Positions 6,926 through 10,311 of a stretch of DNA of 10,311 bases are shown here, piece by piece; the first letter of the stretch is position 1, and each line of letters begins with the position of its first letter. This DNA is from Akkermansia sp. GTDB taxonomy: Bacteria > Verrucomicrobiota > Verrucomicrobiia > Verrucomicrobiales > Akkermansiaceae. A program made the position numbers and the translations under genes. The stretch spans positions 1 to 10,311 of the forward strand of contig JAIFNK010000274.1 in NCBI GenBank assembly GCA_020047775.1, written 5' to 3'. The notes beneath the pieces were generated by a model. It was not told where the DNA came from. It saw nothing but the letters and a program-made list of their open reading frames with translations, and ran no database searches.

Positions 6926-8014
6926 CTACTGCTGGTAGATCGGGATGTAGCGGTGAGGCGTGCCGAGGATGATGATGGACATGGGGGTTTTGTGCGGGTA
7001 GACCTCGGGCTTTTCCGCGGTGCCTTCGTTCCAGGAGCCGTCGGGATTCTGGAGGGTGATCAGTGCATCCCTGATCTGGGGATACCATTTGGCATAATGT
7101 TCATCCCCTGCCTGCACCATGGCCTGCATGGCGTAGTAGTGGGCGTAGTGATACTCGCCGATTTCCTTGCGGTTGAAAACCTTCGGGCTGTTTTCCAGGT
7201 AACGGATGGCGGCCTGCACCCACTCGGTTTCGCGCATCCCGCAAAGCTGTGCCGCATAGGCGCCACCGCCGGTGCAGGCGAGAGTGCCGCCGCTGTTCCC
7301 CTGATAGCCGAAGCCGCCGCTCTTTTCGTTCCAGACCTGGTCGCGAAGGTAACCGACCACACGGTCGATCGTTTCCGTGGGCACGAGGATGCCTGCCTGG
7401 CGCGCCGAGGCGAGGGAAACGAAGACCATGGCGGTGACCGAAGTGTCCTGGCCGCAGTCGGGACGGGCGTGATAGCGCCAGCCGCCGAGCGGACTCTGGG
7501 CGCGCAGGCTTACCTGAACAGCGCGCTCCAGCGCGGTCTGGATCTTCTTGTTGTCCTCGATATTGTTAGTCATCCCCCACATCTCCGACATGGCGAGAGT
7601 GAAGAGCCCGTGCTCATACATTCCCCCCACCACGCCCGTGGGGGATTCCCCGGCTCTTTTGAGCAGGAGGTCCTTGGCCCGGTCGAGCGTCGCGCCGTAC
7701 CGGCCGAAGCCGGGGAAGTGCCCCTTCACCATGAAGGCCATGAGGCCGAGCGAAGTACCGGCGATCTCGAAGTTCCCATCCTTGGAACTCCACGAGCCGT
7801 CAGGCTTCTGGGTGGCGATCAGGTATTGCAAACCTCGCTCGATGGCGAGGTCGGCGGCTTCGGTGAGTTCGGGCGCGGCTTCACCCGGAGTGGCGATAAC
7901 CGCAGCATCGGCGGCGGGCTCATTTTGAGCGACGAGCGGCATGATGCCCGAAAAGCAGATGAGCGCGCCGAGGGCGATGCCCGCATGACGTCTGATAGAA
8001 GATGGAGTGATCAT
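6926..8014 (-). CDS. Secreted prenyltransferase/squalene-oxidase repeat protein (alpha-alpha toroid)
   Basis: This 362-residue protein opens with a signal peptide (SSIRRHAGIALGALICFSG, likely cleavage near LVAQ at 30) and then shows about six helical-pair repeats of the terpene-cyclase/prenyltransferase fold: IERGLQYLIATQKPDGSW (58-75), GGMYEHGLFTLAMSE (130-144), SPLGGWRY with DTSVTAMVFVSLASARQAG (174-208), GGFGYQ with ACTGGGAYAAQLCG (233-259), GEYHYAHYYAMQAMVQAG (286-303), and ALITLQNPDGSWNEG (317-331). Six repeats suffice for a closed toroid. The DxDD acid of squalene-hopene cyclases is absent and the protein is exported, so terpene cyclisation is unlikely despite the database-style name; a binding or structural role is inferred. 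Its ATG overlaps the stop of the upstream coiled-coil gene as ATGA (8011-8014), which implies translational coupling. This family is frequent in Verrucomicrobia and Planctomycetes. Confidence 0.92.
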   Translation of the reverse strand: MITPSSIRRHAGIALGALICFSGIMPLVAQNEPAADAAVIATPGEAAPELTEAADLAIERGLQYLIATQKPDGSWSSKDGNFEIAGTSLGLMAFMVKGHFPGFGRYGATLDRAKDLLLKRAGESPTGVVGGMYEHGLFTLAMSEMWGMTNNIEDNKKIQTALERAVQVSLRAQSPLGGWRYHARPDCGQDTSVTAMVFVSLASARQAGILVPTETIDRVVGYLRDQVWNEKSGGFGYQGNSGGTLACTGGGAYAAQLCGMRETEWVQAAIRYLENSPKVFNRKEIGEYHYAHYYAMQAMVQAGDEHYAKWYPQIRDALITLQNPDGSWNEGTAEKPEVYPHKTPMSIIILGTPHRYIPIYQQ

Positions 8015-10311
8015 TTTGCGACTCTTTCGTAGTAATCCTTCAGCGTGGCGCGGTATTCAAGCGGAAGCTCGCGGGCGAAGTTCTGATTGAGGGAGGCACG
8101 ATTGCGGGTGCCTAGGATTTCCCACTCCGACTTCTTGTCCTTCGGGGCCTCACCACTCACGAAATCGGAGACAAACCCGACGGTGTCGGATTCGGAGAGG
8201 TCGGTGGTTTCGGACTCGTTTAGGACCGGATCCGAGCTGGAGGCTGGTGGAATGGCGGTGTTGAGAATCAGTGCCTGCTCGATGATGAAATGGCGCAGGG
8301 TCTGGTCGGCGGCCTGCTGGGCACTGCCGGCATCCGCCTTGCGGGAAGCGCTGAGAACACCGGCAATGGGCATCAGCTGGCCATGGGCGGTGGTTAGCAT
8401 CGGGTGAATGCTTGGACCTTCAGGTTCAGCTGTCGTGAACTTGGCGGCAGCCTCGGCGAGCTTCGCCTGCGCCGGGGCAAGGGTGGGGAGATCCTTGTCG
8501 GCGGTGCCCTGTGTTTGGCGGAGGAGTTGGTGGTGCTTGCTGGCAATGTCGAGGACGCCAATCAGGCGATGCAGTTCCGGCGGGTCCGCCTTGGTCACCG
8601 AGATTCCGGGCAGGCCGTTGAGCATTTGGATGATCACCAGCAACTGCGCCGAGTTCGCGCTCAGGGCGGTCTCGGCGGCTTTCATCGCATCCGCGGCGGG
8701 CTGGCCGGACTGCAGGAGTTCGGCGGCTTTTTTCATGTGGCCGACGGGGGCCCCGAAATCCACCACGAGTTCGAGCTCGCCGAGTTTCTCCTTCATCTTC
8801 TCGTCGAGATTCCGGAGATCGATGGTCCCCGCGACCTGGGTAAGGGTGTGGCCGTATTTCCCGGTCTCGGAGGCGAGCGCTTGCTGTTGGGCAAGCGTGT
8901 CCTTGGCATCGGTATTCTCGCGCAGCTGGCGCTGGCGGAAGGCGAGCACGGCGGCATCGGACTGGGCTTCGTGGAGAAACTCGACGATTTCGGCGACGTA
9001 TCCGGTCTGAACCGCAATCTCCGCGACGAGTCCCTGCACCTTGGCCAGCGACCCGACGGCGATCTCTTGAATTTTGGCGGCGTCCTGGGCATCGCCGTCC
9101 TCCATGGCAGGGAGCGCGTCCTCGACGTCGGAACCGGCGAACACCAGCGGCGTGCCGACATCGAGGCGCTCAGCGACCAGATCCAGACTCGGCGCGATGT
9201 CGGTGAGGCAATTGAGTAGGTTTTTCTGGGAGGGGAGCAAAGCCTTGAGAGCCTTCTCGTCGGCAACCTTGGTTGCGGCGATGAGGTCGCTCTGGCCACC
9301 CACGATGTCGGCCATGCCCTCGCTGGCCTTGCCGACCGCCTGCTCGAAGGCGATGAGTTGCTGGAGCAGATTGAGCTGGAGCAGTTGTCCATCGGCGAGA
9401 GCGCGGGCTTCGGTGAGGGCGGCGGCGGCTGCCTCCTGAGGCTCAAGGGCGTCTTCGGCCCGCTTTTCCTGTAGGGCGGTGGTGGCGAGTTTCATGGCCT
9501 TCGCGACGGCCTCCACACGACCGAGCAGCGGGAGCGCTTCTTTCGCCGGGCCGGATGCACCTGCGGACAACTCCTTGCGGAACTCTTCGATCTCCGTCGC
9601 GAGCGATTGTTGATCCCCGGTCAGCGCTTCGGGATTCTTCTTCTTGAGGGCGGCTTCCTCGGTCTGCTCAAGCAGCCCGATCTGGCGGGTTTCGAGTTGC
9701 TCCAGCACGCTGGCGCGCTTGGTGGCATCGGAGACCAGCGCGGAAACTCCGAGAGCTTTCTGGGCGAGCTCAGAAGACCAGCGGGCGATGACCGCGTCGA
9801 GCTCGCGCAGGGATTTGACTGCCTCGCGTTGACGGGCCACCGCATCGTCCTTGGTGCCGGCTTCGAGCCGTGCAAGGGCCTCGGTCATCAGCGCCTCCGT
9901 GCGGAGTCGCAGATCGTCGGTGGGCGGAGCAGGCGGCATCGCCAGATCGAACAGGCGGGTCCGCGGGGCGGGAATGGCCGGGAGGACAGCAAGGACGAGG
10001 GCATCGCGCAAACTGGTCTGGCGCTTCCTCAACTCCGGCGCGCGCGCGCTCAGGTCCGCGATTCCCTCGCAGGTGGCAAGGAGCTCCTGTTGCCCGGAAA
10101 TCAATGAAGTGAGCTGTTCGCGCAGACCGCGGATCAGGGCGAACTCGGAGCCGCTTCGCATCGTGAACTCGGCCTCGAGCAGCGGACGGATGAGTGCGTA
10201 TTGGGCGGCAGCGGCCGCTGCGGTGTTGCCCTCCCGAGCGAGCGCGGCGGCCTTGCGGATGGAGTCGGTGATTTTACGGGTGCGAAGGTCGTGAATACGG
10301 CGGCTGAGGCC
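8011..10311 (-). CDS. Long helical coiled-coil-like protein with internal repeats (5' end outside window)
   Basis: The frame is open from the window end, giving 766 residues; the first ATG, at 10161, is internal because the same helical sequence continues upstream of it (LIRPLLEAEFT precedes it). The protein is almost wholly Ala/Leu/Glu/Gln-rich and predicted helical. Five degenerate units share a Q..L...T...LA..Q..L pattern at about residues 72-101, 209-241, 339-369, 459-483 and 593-622 of the visible part. Residues near 685-730 are acidic and low in complexity (DPVLNESETTDLSESD). The end, LPLEYRATLKDYYERVAK (749-766), resembles the tail of large hypothetical proteins found beside MoxR/BatA-type gene sets in Planctomycetes and Verrucomicrobia; that is recollection, not a search. 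No signal or membrane segment can be judged without the N-terminus. Function unknown. ATGA overlap couples it to the toroid gene. Confidence 0.85.
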   Translation of the reverse strand, partial: GLSRRIHDLRTRKITDSIRKAAALAREGNTAAAAAAQYALIRPLLEAEFTMRSGSEFALIRGLREQLTSLISGQQELLATCEGIADLSARAPELRKRQTSLRDALVLAVLPAIPAPRTRLFDLAMPPAPPTDDLRLRTEALMTEALARLEAGTKDDAVARQREAVKSLRELDAVIARWSSELAQKALGVSALVSDATKRASVLEQLETRQIGLLEQTEEAALKKKNPEALTGDQQSLATEIEEFRKELSAGASGPAKEALPLLGRVEAVAKAMKLATTALQEKRAEDALEPQEAAAAALTEARALADGQLLQLNLLQQLIAFEQAVGKASEGMADIVGGQSDLIAATKVADEKALKALLPSQKNLLNCLTDIAPSLDLVAERLDVGTPLVFAGSDVEDALPAMEDGDAQDAAKIQEIAVGSLAKVQGLVAEIAVQTGYVAEIVEFLHEAQSDAAVLAFRQRQLRENTDAKDTLAQQQALASETGKYGHTLTQVAGTIDLRNLDEKMKEKLGELELVVDFGAPVGHMKKAAELLQSGQPAADAMKAAETALSANSAQLLVIIQMLNGLPGISVTKADPPELHRLIGVLDIASKHHQLLRQTQGTADKDLPTLAPAQAKLAEAAAKFTTAEPEGPSIHPMLTTAHGQLMPIAGVLSASRKADAGSAQQAADQTLRHFIIEQALILNTAIPPASSSDPVLNESETTDLSESDTVGFVSDFVSGEAPKDKKSEWEILGTRNRASLNQNFARELPLEYRATLKDYYERVAK

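Noticed and set aside
7444..7455. CGQD in the toroid protein (residues 187-190) as a thioester motif like CGEQ of alpha-2-macroglobulin/complement, which has a related toroid domain
   Set aside because: The Cys and Gln are two residues apart instead of three, so the canonical Cys-Gln thioester cannot form as in CGEQ; neighbouring macroglobulin domains are also absent.
6926..8014. True squalene-hopene cyclase or protein prenyltransferase activity
   Set aside because: No DxDD acid motif, the protein is about half the length of a cyclase, and it carries a signal peptide; only the repeat fold is shared.
6878..8032. Long plus-strand open frame of 384 codons opposite the toroid gene
   Set aside because: It is antisense to a gene with clear family motifs and a signal peptide; long opposite frames are expected in GC-rich coding sequence.
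10111..10161. ATG at 10161 as the start of the coiled-coil-like gene
   Set aside because: The same frame continues without a stop to the window end with the same helical composition, so this Met is internal.

Overview
The window comes from a GC-rich bacterial chromosome. The gene families and the style of the intergenic repeats suggest a member of the Verrucomicrobia (Verrucomicrobiales), less likely Planctomycetes. This is inferred from protein style: a secreted squalene-cyclase-fold repeat protein, a 'GICGRRAF'-type transglutaminase-like protein, long Ala/Glu/Leu-rich helical proteins, weak or absent Shine-Dalgarno sequences, and CACGGAA-type and GTTGATG-type intergenic repeats. There is no rRNA or other phylogenetic marker to confirm it. 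All supported genes lie on the minus strand, so transcription runs from high to low coordinates.

In transcription order: (1) >10311-8011, a long helical, coiled-coil-like protein with five degenerate Q..L...T repeats, its N-terminus outside the window. (2) 8014-6926, a secreted (alpha/alpha) toroid protein of the prenyltransferase/squalene-oxidase repeat family, overlapping gene 1 by ATGA. (3) 6819-6592 and 6614-6378, a ribbon-helix-helix antitoxin and a PIN-domain (VapC-like) toxin whose C-terminal half is lost. (4) 6281-4308, a secreted transglutaminase-like protein with a C-terminal beta-sandwich. (5) 4267-1568, a secreted protein of alternating helical repeats and two thioredoxin-like folds without a CxxC. 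(6) A 319-bp gap with palindromes and a dispersed repeat. (7) 1248-601, a stand-alone CoaB (phosphopantothenate-cysteine ligase). (8) 561-<1, an inositol monophosphatase family protein cut by the window edge.

Genes 1, 2, 4 and 5 look like one set of envelope proteins of unassigned function: three start with export signals, and none has a recognised enzymatic pathway. The toxin-antitoxin remnant sits inside this set as a likely insertion. CoaB and the phosphatase are housekeeping enzymes and form a separate short unit after the palindromic gap. No rRNA, tRNA, CRISPR array, insertion sequence or phage gene was seen. The most notable points are the function-unknown secreted gene set, the decayed VapC beside an intact antitoxin, and short repeats that have shaped both ends of the coaB reading frame.
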